Source: SLJN01 sp964505385
GTDB lineage: Bacteria > Bacteroidota > Rhodothermia > Balneolales > Natronogracilivirgulaceae
Length of the DNA: 36,751 bases
Direction of reading: 5' to 3'
NCBI GenBank assembly: GCA_964505385.1
Contig: CAZDIA010000032.1
Coordinates: 1-36,751 of the forward strand
Shown here: positions 25,866 through 33,488 of the stretch, one piece after another
Layout of the letters: every line of letters begins with the position of its first letter
Numbering within the stretch: the first letter of the stretch is position 1
Translations under genes and position numbers: made by a program
Notes under the pieces: model-generated
What the model was told of the DNA's origin: nothing
What the model saw: only the letters and a program-made list of their open reading frames with translations
Database searches by the model: none

Positions 25866-26034
25866 CCGATCAATGATCAGCTTATTCGCCGCCTTTATAC
25901 ATCATTTTTTTTCGAAGTCAGAAACTAAAGAAATTGGTCATATTCGAAAAATATTAGCGTTTAATAGATTAAATATTCAAATTCATAGTTTATATCAGTT
26001 AATATGAGTCCTACCGCTGATTAAAGCCGTCTTC

Positions 26035-26400
26035 TTGCTGAAAAAGATCGTCGTCATATCATCCCTTTTTATTTATCTGTTAGGTATTATCCAGCCCGCT
26101 CTGCCTTTGATCGAATATTATATGTTCAAAGACAGCATATCGGAGTTGTTTTGTGAAGAGAGAAACAATCCCGAGTCTGATTGCGACGGCGCCTGTTACC
26201 TGAGCGATCAGATAGAAGAGCAGGATGATCAGGATCGACCTGAAAATCTGCTTAATACCGATGATGTACTGGATTTATTGCCAACATCTGAAATACAAGT
26301 TCCCCGCTATACTCCACCTTTTACAGAGTTTTTATATACGCCCGCCTCAGCACCTGTGGAAGGGATGACAACTGATCACTTTCAGCCTCCCATTGTTTAG
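26035..26400 (+). CDS. Small membrane-anchored or secreted Cys-motif protein, first gene of the copper-acquisition operon
   Basis: The 121-residue protein starts at TTG 26035; an in-frame stop lies at 26005-26007 and the only other options are CTG or ATT codons. A basic LKK is followed by a hydrophobic segment (about 5-25), then FKDSISELFCEERNNPESDCDGACYLSDQI with C40, C50 and C54. Short proteins with this build (a membrane anchor, a KD-I-x-x-x-x-C segment, a C-[DNG]-G-x-C pair) are recurrent in Bacteroidota next to metal-related TonB receptors; I recall this from experience and cannot cite a family name. The remainder is acidic, then Pro/Thr-rich with no fold apparent. The Cys triplet could bind Cu(I). 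It precedes the lipoprotein gene after a 154-nt hairpin-containing gap. Confidence 0.65.
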   Translation: MLKKIVVISSLFIYLLGIIQPALPLIEYYMFKDSISELFCEERNNPESDCDGACYLSDQIEEQDDQDRPENLLNTDDVLDLLPTSEIQVPRYTPPFTEFLYTPASAPVEGMTTDHFQPPIV

Positions 26401-26406
26401 GTAATT

Positions 26407-26490
26407 AAGTAATTAGGTAAATCAGGTAATTTGGATTACGTCCCAAATAAGCATCCTACAAACCAAATTACCGCAATTACCCAATTACTT
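26407..26490. repeat. 28-bp imperfect hairpin built from GTAATT words
   Basis: Arms 26407-26434 and 26463-26490 match at 24 of 28 positions, with a 28-nt spacer. Each arm repeats the word GTAATT/GGTAAWT. It starts 6 nt after the stop of the Cys-motif gene and lies inside the copper operon, so it may shape readthrough to the lipoprotein and receptor genes. Confidence 0.75.
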
Positions 26491-26554
26491 TAATCTACCC
26501 GCCCCTCTATTATTAAACCGAAAATTTTGAGTAATTATTAAAAATTAGAAAACT

Positions 26555-27370
26555 ATGAATTTAGTAATTAAAGTATTCTCCTTTATCTTGTTGATATCGC
26601 TGTTTGCTGTTTCATCCTGTGATGTTTTGGATTCCGGGTCCGACGACGATGATTTCGATCCCGGAGCTGACCTGTATCATTTGTGTGAGGTTGAGTCCGG
26701 CGATTACAGCGTTGATGTCTGGTCGCAAAATCCTTTAGAAACTGCCTACTCATCGATTTATCTGGAAGTTCAGGATGCGGATTCCGGAGATTTGGTGGAA
26801 CAGGCGGATATCAATCTTACGCCAATGATGGACATGGGGGAACATCAGCATGCAGCGCCGGTTTGGCAACCGGAAGCGAGTGCCGACTCTGAAACCGGTC
26901 TGTTTGCCGGAGCTGTCATCCCTACGATGCCGGGCGGCGATATGGGTAGCTGGTATCTGGAATGGGAGATCGATGGAGAGTCCCATAGCACGATGGGCGA
27001 CTGTGCTGTCGATGTAGCTAATGCCCCAAATGTGAAGGTGTTTACTGCAGAAAATGACGAGCAATACATTCTCACCTGGATTGAACCCGAGACTCCTGAA
27101 ACCGGCAGCAATGATTTTGTTGTCACCCTTCATCACCAGGAATCTATGATGGAGTATCCCGCAGTAGAAGAGCTTGATCTTGAGTTGAAACCCTGGATGG
27201 GTTCCATGGATCACGGCTCGGAAGGCAATGAGCATCCGGAGAGTATCGGAGATGGCTTCTATGAAGGTGTCGTCAATTTCAATATGTCAGGCGACTGGGA
27301 AGTTTACGTCAGCCTTTTTGATGATGACGATGAACTGTATGAGGCGGAATTTGAAATAGAAGTCGAATAG
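26555..27370 (+). CDS. Met/His-rich lipoprotein with two YtkA/FixH-like modules
   Basis: The 271-residue protein has a signal sequence ending in the lipobox VSSC with C22, so it is an envelope lipoprotein. After a short acidic spacer come two beta-sandwich-like repeats. Module 1 (about 50-155) has LTPMMDMGEHQH (89-99) and MPGGDMGSWYLEWEI; module 2 (about 165-271) has WMGSMDHGSEGNEH (214-227) and FNMSGDWEVYV. The pattern of a Met/His patch followed by G-x-W is that of YtkA/FixH-like domains, which are often copper-associated. C44 and C150 could form a disulfide in module 1. The Met and His clusters are good Cu(I)/Cu(II) ligands. The stop is 6 nt before the receptor gene, so the two proteins likely act together in copper binding and delivery. 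Confidence 0.8.
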   Translation: MNLVIKVFSFILLISLFAVSSCDVLDSGSDDDDFDPGADLYHLCEVESGDYSVDVWSQNPLETAYSSIYLEVQDADSGDLVEQADINLTPMMDMGEHQHAAPVWQPEASADSETGLFAGAVIPTMPGGDMGSWYLEWEIDGESHSTMGDCAVDVANAPNVKVFTAENDEQYILTWIEPETPETGSNDFVVTLHHQESMMEYPAVEELDLELKPWMGSMDHGSEGNEHPESIGDGFYEGVVNFNMSGDWEVYVSLFDDDDELYEAEFEIEVE

Positions 27371-27376
27371 GTTGTA

Positions 27377-29590
27377 ATGATGAACATTCTTATAACCCTT
27401 CTTTTAGCACTTACAGCATCAGAATCTGACCGGAATACCCTTTCCGGTCAGGTTTTTAGTACCGAAACCGGACGAGCACTGCCTATGGCGCATATCAGCA
27501 CACCGGAGGGTGACCGGGTTATGGTCATCGAAGATGATGGAACATTTCAGCTACCGTTGACGGGTGAGGAGTCGATTATCGAAATCTCAAGACTGGGGTA
27601 CCAGACCAAACGCGTCGATCTCAAGGATGAGCATCTTTCGGGTAAATATGAGTTTCATCTCGATCCTGCTGCTTCCCGTATGGATGAAGTGACCATCCGT
27701 GCATCGCAAACGGCCGGGGAAGATATACGCGCTGATGGGGATCACCATGCCTCGACCACAGAGGAATTTATCGAAGGTCTTGCGGGAGTGGGGATGATCA
27801 AGCGGGCCAATTACGGTTGGGAGCCTGCCATCAGGGGAATGTCAGCCGGCCGGATGGAAGTGTTGATTGATGATGTAAAAATGACCCCTGCTTGTGTGGA
27901 TCGCATGGATCCGGTGACCTCCTACGTAGAAACCGATAATCTGGAAAGCGTTGAAGTTTCAAGGGGCAATACCGACCTCAGCCGAAGTAACCGTCCGGGC
28001 GGAACCATGAATCTGGTCACGTCGAGACCGGGCTTTAATCGCAGCTGGTTCGGTGATGCATCCATTGATTATAATCATAATGCCCGAACGCAAAAATACA
28101 GTCTTCAGCAAGGATATTCCGATGACACCTACGCTGTTCAGGCGGCCGTATCGTATCGGCAGGCCGATGATTTTCGTGCCGGCGGCGGAGAGCAAATCTC
28201 CCTTTCCGGTTACGATAAATGGAACCTTAAACTGGATGCCGATCGAAGGTTTGGTCAAAACCAGACCGGGCGGGTTACCTATATCGGGGACCTTGCCACC
28301 GATATCGGATATCCGGGGCTGATCATGGATACTCGGGAGGCCCAATCGCATTTGTTCAGTTACGAACACGAATGGGAACAGCCGTTTGATGGTGTTTCAT
28401 CTCTTTTGATCAAGCCCTATCACACGCGAGTAGATCATTATATGGATGACTACGACCGCGACGTCACTACCCGGGATGTGATGCCTGATATGTATATGCC
28501 GATGTACGGGGACACCCGAACGACCGGTTTGCGAACCGATGCCTCTTTATATCGCGGCGATCATGTACTTGAAGCGGGGTTACACCTGCACCGCCTTGAT
28601 GCTTTCGCTGACATGCTCATGGAGCCACTTGATGAGGATGAATCCGACATGTATCTGTACAACATCGGTGATGCGCAGTTGTACACATCCTACCTGTCGC
28701 TGGATTACTCTTATCCGCTCAACCAGAATCTGACACTCAATGCTTCCGGCGCTTTGGAACTGTCGGATCGCGATCTGCACAACGATACCGCCGCCAATGT
28801 ACTAAAAAGCGAGCATAACGGAGTTTCGGTATCAAATTTTTGGACCGGATTGAGCGGGTCGGTCGCACTATCGTACAATCACGAAGACCAATATCTCGCG
28901 ACTTTGACACTTTCGGATGCCGAACGGCTGCCATCTCACCTGGAGCATTACGGATATTACATCTACAATCCGGTGGATGATTTCTTTTACCACGGAAACC
29001 CGGAACTGGAGCCGGAGCGCAGTTCACAGGCCGAATTGAATCTCATCCGTCAGACCCGCAACCGGGATTTCGGTGTAGAGACCTCCCTCTTTTTTAACTA
29101 TATGACGAATTACATCGACGGTCAACCGGTGCCCGACTCGGATACCTTTCAGCATTACGTCAACTATGACGAAGCAATCACCGCAGGTGGCGAAATATCG
29201 ATATTTTGGCAGCCATCCGATCAACTGGAAATCACCTCCGGCGGAGCATGGGTCTATGCGGAAAATTTGCAGATCAACGAACCGCTGCCGATGATGCCGC
29301 CATTTGAGGGTTTTACCCAAGTCGGTTGGCAATCCGGCAGCGTGGGATTGGATGCCCGCGTACGTGCAGCCGCTTCCCAAAACCGCGTTGCCGATCAAAC
29401 AACCCGGGAGACTCCGACGGATGGGTTCGTACTCACAGACATCTCCGGCCGGTATTCCATTACCGAAGGCGTTGAGCTACAGGCCGGGATGAACAACCTG
29501 TTTGACGCGAAGTATTATGAGCACACCACTCCCGGCAACATGCCCTCTCCAGGAAGAGATGTGTTTGTACGGGTGGGGTATAGCTGGTAA
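27377..29590 (+). CDS. TonB-dependent outer-membrane receptor, OprC-like (probable copper receptor)
   Basis: The 737-residue protein has a short hydrophobic N-terminus (MMNILITLLLALTA), a carboxypeptidase-regulatory-like domain (about 22-97), a plug (about 115-220) and a barrel ending VFVRVGYSW. The last residue is aromatic, as in other barrels. Within the plug lies TPACVDRMDPVTSYV with C173 and M177 (CxxxM), and in the barrel VDHYMDDYD with H354 and M356 (HxM). These are the ligands that bind Cu in Pseudomonas OprC (C143, M147, H323, M325 from memory); the Cys-to-His distance is 181 here and 180 there. Many other Met residues follow (MPDMYMPMYG). The Met/His lipoprotein gene lies 6 nt upstream. 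Copper import across the outer membrane is the most likely role; the signal peptide is short but workable. Confidence 0.88.
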   Translation: MMNILITLLLALTASESDRNTLSGQVFSTETGRALPMAHISTPEGDRVMVIEDDGTFQLPLTGEESIIEISRLGYQTKRVDLKDEHLSGKYEFHLDPAASRMDEVTIRASQTAGEDIRADGDHHASTTEEFIEGLAGVGMIKRANYGWEPAIRGMSAGRMEVLIDDVKMTPACVDRMDPVTSYVETDNLESVEVSRGNTDLSRSNRPGGTMNLVTSRPGFNRSWFGDASIDYNHNARTQKYSLQQGYSDDTYAVQAAVSYRQADDFRAGGGEQISLSGYDKWNLKLDADRRFGQNQTGRVTYIGDLATDIGYPGLIMDTREAQSHLFSYEHEWEQPFDGVSSLLIKPYHTRVDHYMDDYDRDVTTRDVMPDMYMPMYGDTRTTGLRTDASLYRGDHVLEAGLHLHRLDAFADMLMEPLDEDESDMYLYNIGDAQLYTSYLSLDYSYPLNQNLTLNASGALELSDRDLHNDTAANVLKSEHNGVSVSNFWTGLSGSVALSYNHEDQYLATLTLSDAERLPSHLEHYGYYIYNPVDDFFYHGNPELEPERSSQAELNLIRQTRNRDFGVETSLFFNYMTNYIDGQPVPDSDTFQHYVNYDEAITAGGEISIFWQPSDQLEITSGGAWVYAENLQINEPLPMMPPFEGFTQVGWQSGSVGLDARVRAAASQNRVADQTTRETPTDGFVLTDISGRYSITEGVELQAGMNNLFDAKYYEHTTPGNMPSPGRDVFVRVGYSW

Positions 29591-29615
29591 GATCAACTTT
29601 TGTCATGTCTCAAAT

Positions 29616-29655
29616 ACAACTGTTCTGTGCCCTTTTTAAGGCGCAGAACAGTTGT
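29616..29655. terminator. Hairpin between the receptor and the SLC13 gene
   Basis: ACAACTGTTCTGTGCC (29616-29631) and GGCGCAGAACAGTTGT (29640-29655) form a 16-bp stem with one G-U pair and an 8-nt T-rich loop. It lies 25 nt after the receptor stop and 19 nt from the SLC13 stop, so it probably ends both convergent genes. Confidence 0.75.
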
Positions 29656-29674
29656 GTAATTTGATACTAATCGT

Positions 29675-31468
29675 TCAAAAGAACGAATAGTAAAAGAAAA
29701 CCACAGAGACCACCAGAAATACAATCGTCATTCCGCCTCCGGCTTTGAAATAGTCCCGGGTTTTGTAGCCACCCGCGGTCATCATGAGGGCGTTGACCTG
29801 GTGTGTTGGAAGTACGAAAGAGTTACCGGCATTCACGGCGGCCAATAAAACCAACGGACGGGGATCAATCCCGGCAAGCGATCCGATGCTGACAACGAGA
29901 GGCGCAAGTACCACAACAGCTCCCACATTGGACATCACCAGAGAAAATACGGTAGCGAGGATACCAACCGTAAACAGAAGTACAAGTGTATGGCTACCCT
30001 CAACAACGCCCATTACACTGCCGGCCAGAAACTCGGCAGTTCCACTATTTTGCATTGCAACTCCGAGCGGGATCAACCCGACCAGTAAAAAGACCACTTT
30101 CCATTCTATAGCTTTATAGGCATCCTGAATGGTCATGACCTTTGTGAGCACCATAGCTACGGCCCCCGTCAGAAAAGCGATTGAAATGGAAAAGCCTGAC
30201 ATTGCCAGAGCAATAGCAATTAAAAAACTGCCGAATGCCGGAACCGTTTTGGAGCGATCCTTGGGTTCGGTCTCAAAAGAGGTGATAACTACAAAAGGAT
30301 CGCTTTGTTGAAGCTCTTCAATATGGAGCCAGGATCCGTAAATGATGAAAGTATCACCCGGCTTAATTAAGTGATCGGAAAAATCGCCATCGATTTTTTC
30401 CCCGCCGCTAAATAACATGACCGGTTCGACCGCATAGCGTTTGCGAAGCGAAAAGTTTCGAATGGACTGTCCCACCAATTCTGAGCGAGGCGGTACCACC
30501 ACCTCTACAAAGCCAAACTCCTCTGGGTCTTCAAGCCCTTCAAATATGTGATGATGACCGGTAGATTCAAGGTTGCCGTCTGCCGCAAAATCATTGATGC
30601 TCTCCTCATCTCCGTAAAGAGCAAAAATCTGATTTGCTTCCAGATGCGTTTGCCGCCAGGGAGCGTACTCAATATGATCTTCCAGTGATAGGGCAAGTAC
30701 ATTAAGATGATACTTCGACCATATCCCGGAATCTTCAAGTGTTTTCCCAATAAACGGACTGTTTTCCGGGATCCGGAAATAGCGAATATTTTTTTCCAGC
30801 TCAAAAGTCTGGATCAGTTTTTCCTGTTCGGAAAGCTCTTGTCGGGCTTCATTGTCTGCTTTCGGTAATAGGAATCTGCCGAACAGACCAAAAAAGACGA
30901 TTGCAGCAAGTAGCAATACGATACCAACCGGAGTGACAGCGAACAAGCCATAGGGTTCAAGATTTGCACTCATCAGCAAATCATTCGTCAGGATAAGGTG
31001 TCCGGAACCCACCATTGTAAGGGTACCTCCTATGATCGCAGCAAAACCTATCGGCATGATGAATTCGGAAGCAGATGCCTTTATTCGTCGAGAAATATCT
31101 AAAATGCTCGGCAAAAACAGGGCAGCAGCACCAATATTTTGAATCACCCCGGATAATGTGCCAACAGATAGAGATAGCACTCCCAATATTCCGGTTTTGT
31201 TCGTGCCGACTTTAGATAATACCGCTTTAGAAAACCTCGCCATAACCCCCGTTCGGGCAATGCCATCACCCATAATCATCACCGCGATCATGGCAACAAC
31301 AGCATTACTGGAGAAACCGGATAAAGCCTCTTCTGTACTTAGAATTCCGGTCCAACTCAATGCAAGTAACGTTAGTAGCGCGGTAACATCAATCCGCACT
31401 ATTTCAGTGACAAGCAGGGTTATTGTCATACCCATGATTGCCAGCACAATTAAAATTTCAGTTTCCAT
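29675..31468 (-). CDS. SLC13/DASS-type anion symporter with two RCK_C (TrkA-C) domains
   Basis: The 597-residue membrane protein has two halves of hydrophobic helices (about 1-200 and 408-597) separated by a cytoplasmic insert. The N-terminal half shows the family pattern ALSGFSSNAVVAMIAVMIMG and GGTLTMVGSGHLILTNDLL. The C-terminal half has MSNVGAVVVLAPLVVSIG and FVLPTHQVNALMMTAGGY. The insert holds two RCK_C-like domains, about 225-290 (PENSPFIGKTLEDSGIW) and 320-385 (PPRSELVGQSIRN, then LIKPGDTFIIYG). This build is typical of the sodium/sulfate or dicarboxylate family members once annotated as TrkA-C potassium-uptake proteins. The substrate is not certain; sulfate is plausible. RCK_C domains usually bind a small regulatory ligand. 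It is transcribed towards the copper receptor. Confidence 0.88.
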   Translation of the reverse strand: METEILIVLAIMGMTITLLVTEIVRIDVTALLTLLALSWTGILSTEEALSGFSSNAVVAMIAVMIMGDGIARTGVMARFSKAVLSKVGTNKTGILGVLSLSVGTLSGVIQNIGAAALFLPSILDISRRIKASASEFIMPIGFAAIIGGTLTMVGSGHLILTNDLLMSANLEPYGLFAVTPVGIVLLLAAIVFFGLFGRFLLPKADNEARQELSEQEKLIQTFELEKNIRYFRIPENSPFIGKTLEDSGIWSKYHLNVLALSLEDHIEYAPWRQTHLEANQIFALYGDEESINDFAADGNLESTGHHHIFEGLEDPEEFGFVEVVVPPRSELVGQSIRNFSLRKRYAVEPVMLFSGGEKIDGDFSDHLIKPGDTFIIYGSWLHIEELQQSDPFVVITSFETEPKDRSKTVPAFGSFLIAIALAMSGFSISIAFLTGAVAMVLTKVMTIQDAYKAIEWKVVFLLVGLIPLGVAMQNSGTAEFLAGSVMGVVEGSHTLVLLFTVGILATVFSLVMSNVGAVVVLAPLVVSIGSLAGIDPRPLVLLAAVNAGNSFVLPTHQVNALMMTAGGYKTRDYFKAGGGMTIVFLVVSVVFFYYSFF

Positions 31469-31818
31469 AATGGATCAAAATATGAGTTACCAGCATTTTT
31501 TGAGACTCATCGCACCTTATTATTTACTTTTGCTAAGGAGACTTTAAGTTTTCTTAAAGACACTAAGTAAGGTATAAACTTATACCCGGAATTCATTCCT
31601 GATTCTAATGCAAATAGTCTATTCTGATTATCAATCTATTTATATATAAAAATATAATTAATTATATATGATTGCAAACATGTTTCTAGCAATGCATACT
31701 CAAAAGAATATGCTTCATTCAGATCATGCAACTACCGGCTATCGGGAACCATATACTCTTATAAAGTAAATAGTTCCCGATAGCAAACATATTCTTATAT
31801 ATGTAGCTTACAGCAGTT
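31469..31818. other. AT-rich intergenic stretch between the SLC13 and DsrE-like genes
   Basis: This 350-nt stretch has no credible gene. The part next to 31468 should hold the SLC13 promoter. A strongly AT-rich tract lies at 31632-31672. A perfect 12-bp inverted repeat is at 31738-31784. Confidence 0.5.
31738..31784. repeat. Perfect 12-bp inverted repeat after the DsrE-like gene
   Basis: GCTATCGGGAAC (31738-31749) and GTTCCCGATAGC (31773-31784) pair perfectly across a 23-nt AT-rich spacer. It begins 34 nt after the DsrE-like stop. There is no T-run on either strand, so it may be a weak terminator or a protein-binding site. Confidence 0.7.
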
Positions 31819-32244
31819 TTAGAAAGTGAAAAGCCTTACGTTTTCTTGTGTCATGTATTCGGCCACCTCTGGCGGAGCGGCTGTTTCTACCCCATCTATC
31901 AAGTCATTTTCATCGTAATCTCTGTTAGGAAGATAAATTCCACAGACTTCAACTTTTGCACCTTGTTCAATTAGTCCCGATAGAAGTTGTTTGGGCGAGC
32001 GGTCAACAGGTGCAAAAGAGGGGTATTCGGTATGTTCAAGAGCAAGGTCCCCGCCATCACTGCATAATAGAATGCGAACATCAACTTCTTGATCCATTGA
32101 TTGCGTGGCCAGAACCATAGCCATCATTTGAGTTTCAGCATCATCTGATGTTACGACTACAAATAGATCATCCGATGGATTATCATTGGCATATACTGAA
32201 AATGCAAAAAGTAAAGTGATTAGAAGAGTGGATATCTTTTTCAT
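31819..32244 (-). CDS. Secreted DsrE-family-like protein
   Basis: The 141-residue protein has a signal peptide (LLITLLFAFSVYA, cleavage near residue 19-20). The rest follows the small DsrE/DsrF-like alpha/beta fold: LFVVVTSDDAETQMMAMVLA (27-46), the VRILLCSDGGDL strand with C61, and GAKVEVCGIYLPNRDY with C101. In DsrE-type proteins the Cys at the C101 position is the one most often conserved and carries persulfide; whether it does so here is unknown. Periplasmic DsrE-like proteins occur in several bacteria without clear function. It lies 350 nt upstream of the SLC13 gene on the same strand. A sulfur-related link between the two is only a guess. Confidence 0.75.
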   Translation of the reverse strand: MKKISTLLITLLFAFSVYANDNPSDDLFVVVTSDDAETQMMAMVLATQSMDQEVDVRILLCSDGGDLALEHTEYPSFAPVDRSPKQLLSGLIEQGAKVEVCGIYLPNRDYDENDLIDGVETAAPPEVAEYMTQENVRLFTF

Positions 32245-32429
32245 GTTACTTGGAATTTAGTTTGTTTGTTACTTCTTATTGACAATTAAGTCATCTCATT
32301 AATGCTCAGTATTAAATAATCCGGCTTTTAACATAGTTTTGTTCATGTTTGTTTCGGATTTAAGTTTTATCAGGCTCAATTTCATTAGACCCGAGTTTTT
32401 AATAAGCATTAGAATGAAAGGGGAAACAT

Positions 32430-32522
32430 ATGAAATTGTATCTGAAAAAAATAAAAAATATAGATATGATCATTAGTCAATTACAAACAGCTTATCAAAA
32501 AATTTTGTCCCGGCACATATAA
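32430..32522 (+). CDS. Possible 30-residue basic small protein
   Basis: ATG 32430 opens 30 codons, ending at TAA 32520-32522. It is preceded by AAAGGGGAA 4 nt before the ATG, a fair ribosome-binding site. The peptide begins MKLYLKKIKNIDMI, then ISQLQTAYQKIL, then SRHI; it is basic and could form an amphipathic helix. It converges on the COG0523 gene (stop at 32535). There is no similarity I recognise. With codon statistics too short to judge, it may be chance. Confidence 0.25.
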   Translation: MKLYLKKIKNIDMIISQLQTAYQKILSRHI

Positions 32523-32534
32523 GTTATTGGGAGT

Positions 32535-33488
32535 TCAGGTCAAAGCCCTTTTAAACGGCTTCCGTAATACCCGTTTAATCGTCTTTTCCTGCAGATTCCT
32601 GCCGATAAAGACCAGTCGGGTGGAGCGCGATTCAAAATCCCATTCGGGCAATTTGGTGTGAGTTAGGTGTTTTCCTGCGGATTGAATCAGGTACATCTTG
32701 CCGTCATACGCTTGCACCACTCCTTTTATCCGGTAGATCTGATGGTTATAGAGCAAAAGCAGCGATTGAATCTGATAAATCAGTTCATTTAGATTACACG
32801 GATCATCATTGGAATAGGGTATGACATTGACGGAGTGGTGATGTCGGTGATCGTGTTCTGTAGAAATTTCCGCCTGTTGGTTGTTGCGGACTTTCGGTCG
32901 CATTAGTTGCTGAATATCAGCACTACCATCTTCCGATTCGGTGATTTCCGCATACGGGTTGATGCTTTGCATCAGGTGGTGAAGCTCCTCGATTTCCTCC
33001 GGATTTTGATCGGCGATTTTGTTTAGGATGATATCGGTGGCAAAAGCTACCTGTTTTACGGTCTCTTCTATTAGCTCAAGTCGCTCGCGGATGGTTTCGG
33101 TATCCACAATGCAGATGCAGGAAAGAAGGTCGAAATGCTGTTGGAGTTGCGGCTGCATAAACAGGGCTGCGATGTTACCGGGGTCTGCCGTGCCGGTTGC
33201 CTCGATCAGCAGCAGGTCTATTTCTTTCTCCCGGCGCATCCGGATGATTTCGGCCAGGGTTTCTTTTAGGTCATAATCCAGCGTGCAGCAAATGCAGCCG
33301 TGGGTGAGTTCTATGACCTGACTCTGCTTACGCTCAATCAGGGTTCCGTCGAGCGGCAGATCTCCGAGTTCGTTTTCAATCACGACGGGGTTGCGGTCAC
33401 ACAGCGCCCGAAGCATGTGGTTAAGCAGCGTCGTTTTGCCGGCCCCGAGATACCCGGAAATGATACAGACTTCAATAGGATTTTGCAC
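32535..33488 (-). CDS. COG0523 GTPase (CobW/P47K family, putative metallochaperone)
   Basis: Numbered from the GTG at 33488 the protein is 317 residues. Features are Walker A GYLGAGKTT, the CxCC metal motif in THGCICCTL, an ENELGDLPLDGT segment, the Walker B-like LLLIEATGTADPG, and the guanine-specificity LNKIAD. A His-rich loop (EHDHRHHHSVNV) lies between the GTPase and the C-terminal CobW_C domain. The family loads or traffics metals, often Zn, sometimes Co, Ni or Fe, and is often under zinc control. The open frame reaches upstream to a GTG at 33644, but those 52 residues have no family similarity and the conserved core starts at IEVCIISG, so 33488 is preferred. Neither start has an SD site. 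A broken copy of part of this gene lies at 33975-34065. Confidence 0.85.
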   Translation of the reverse strand: MQNPIEVCIISGYLGAGKTTLLNHMLRALCDRNPVVIENELGDLPLDGTLIERKQSQVIELTHGCICCTLDYDLKETLAEIIRMRREKEIDLLLIEATGTADPGNIAALFMQPQLQQHFDLLSCICIVDTETIRERLELIEETVKQVAFATDIILNKIADQNPEEIEELHHLMQSINPYAEITESEDGSADIQQLMRPKVRNNQQAEISTEHDHRHHHSVNVIPYSNDDPCNLNELIYQIQSLLLLYNHQIYRIKGVVQAYDGKMYLIQSAGKHLTHTKLPEWDFESRSTRLVFIGRNLQEKTIKRVLRKPFKRALT

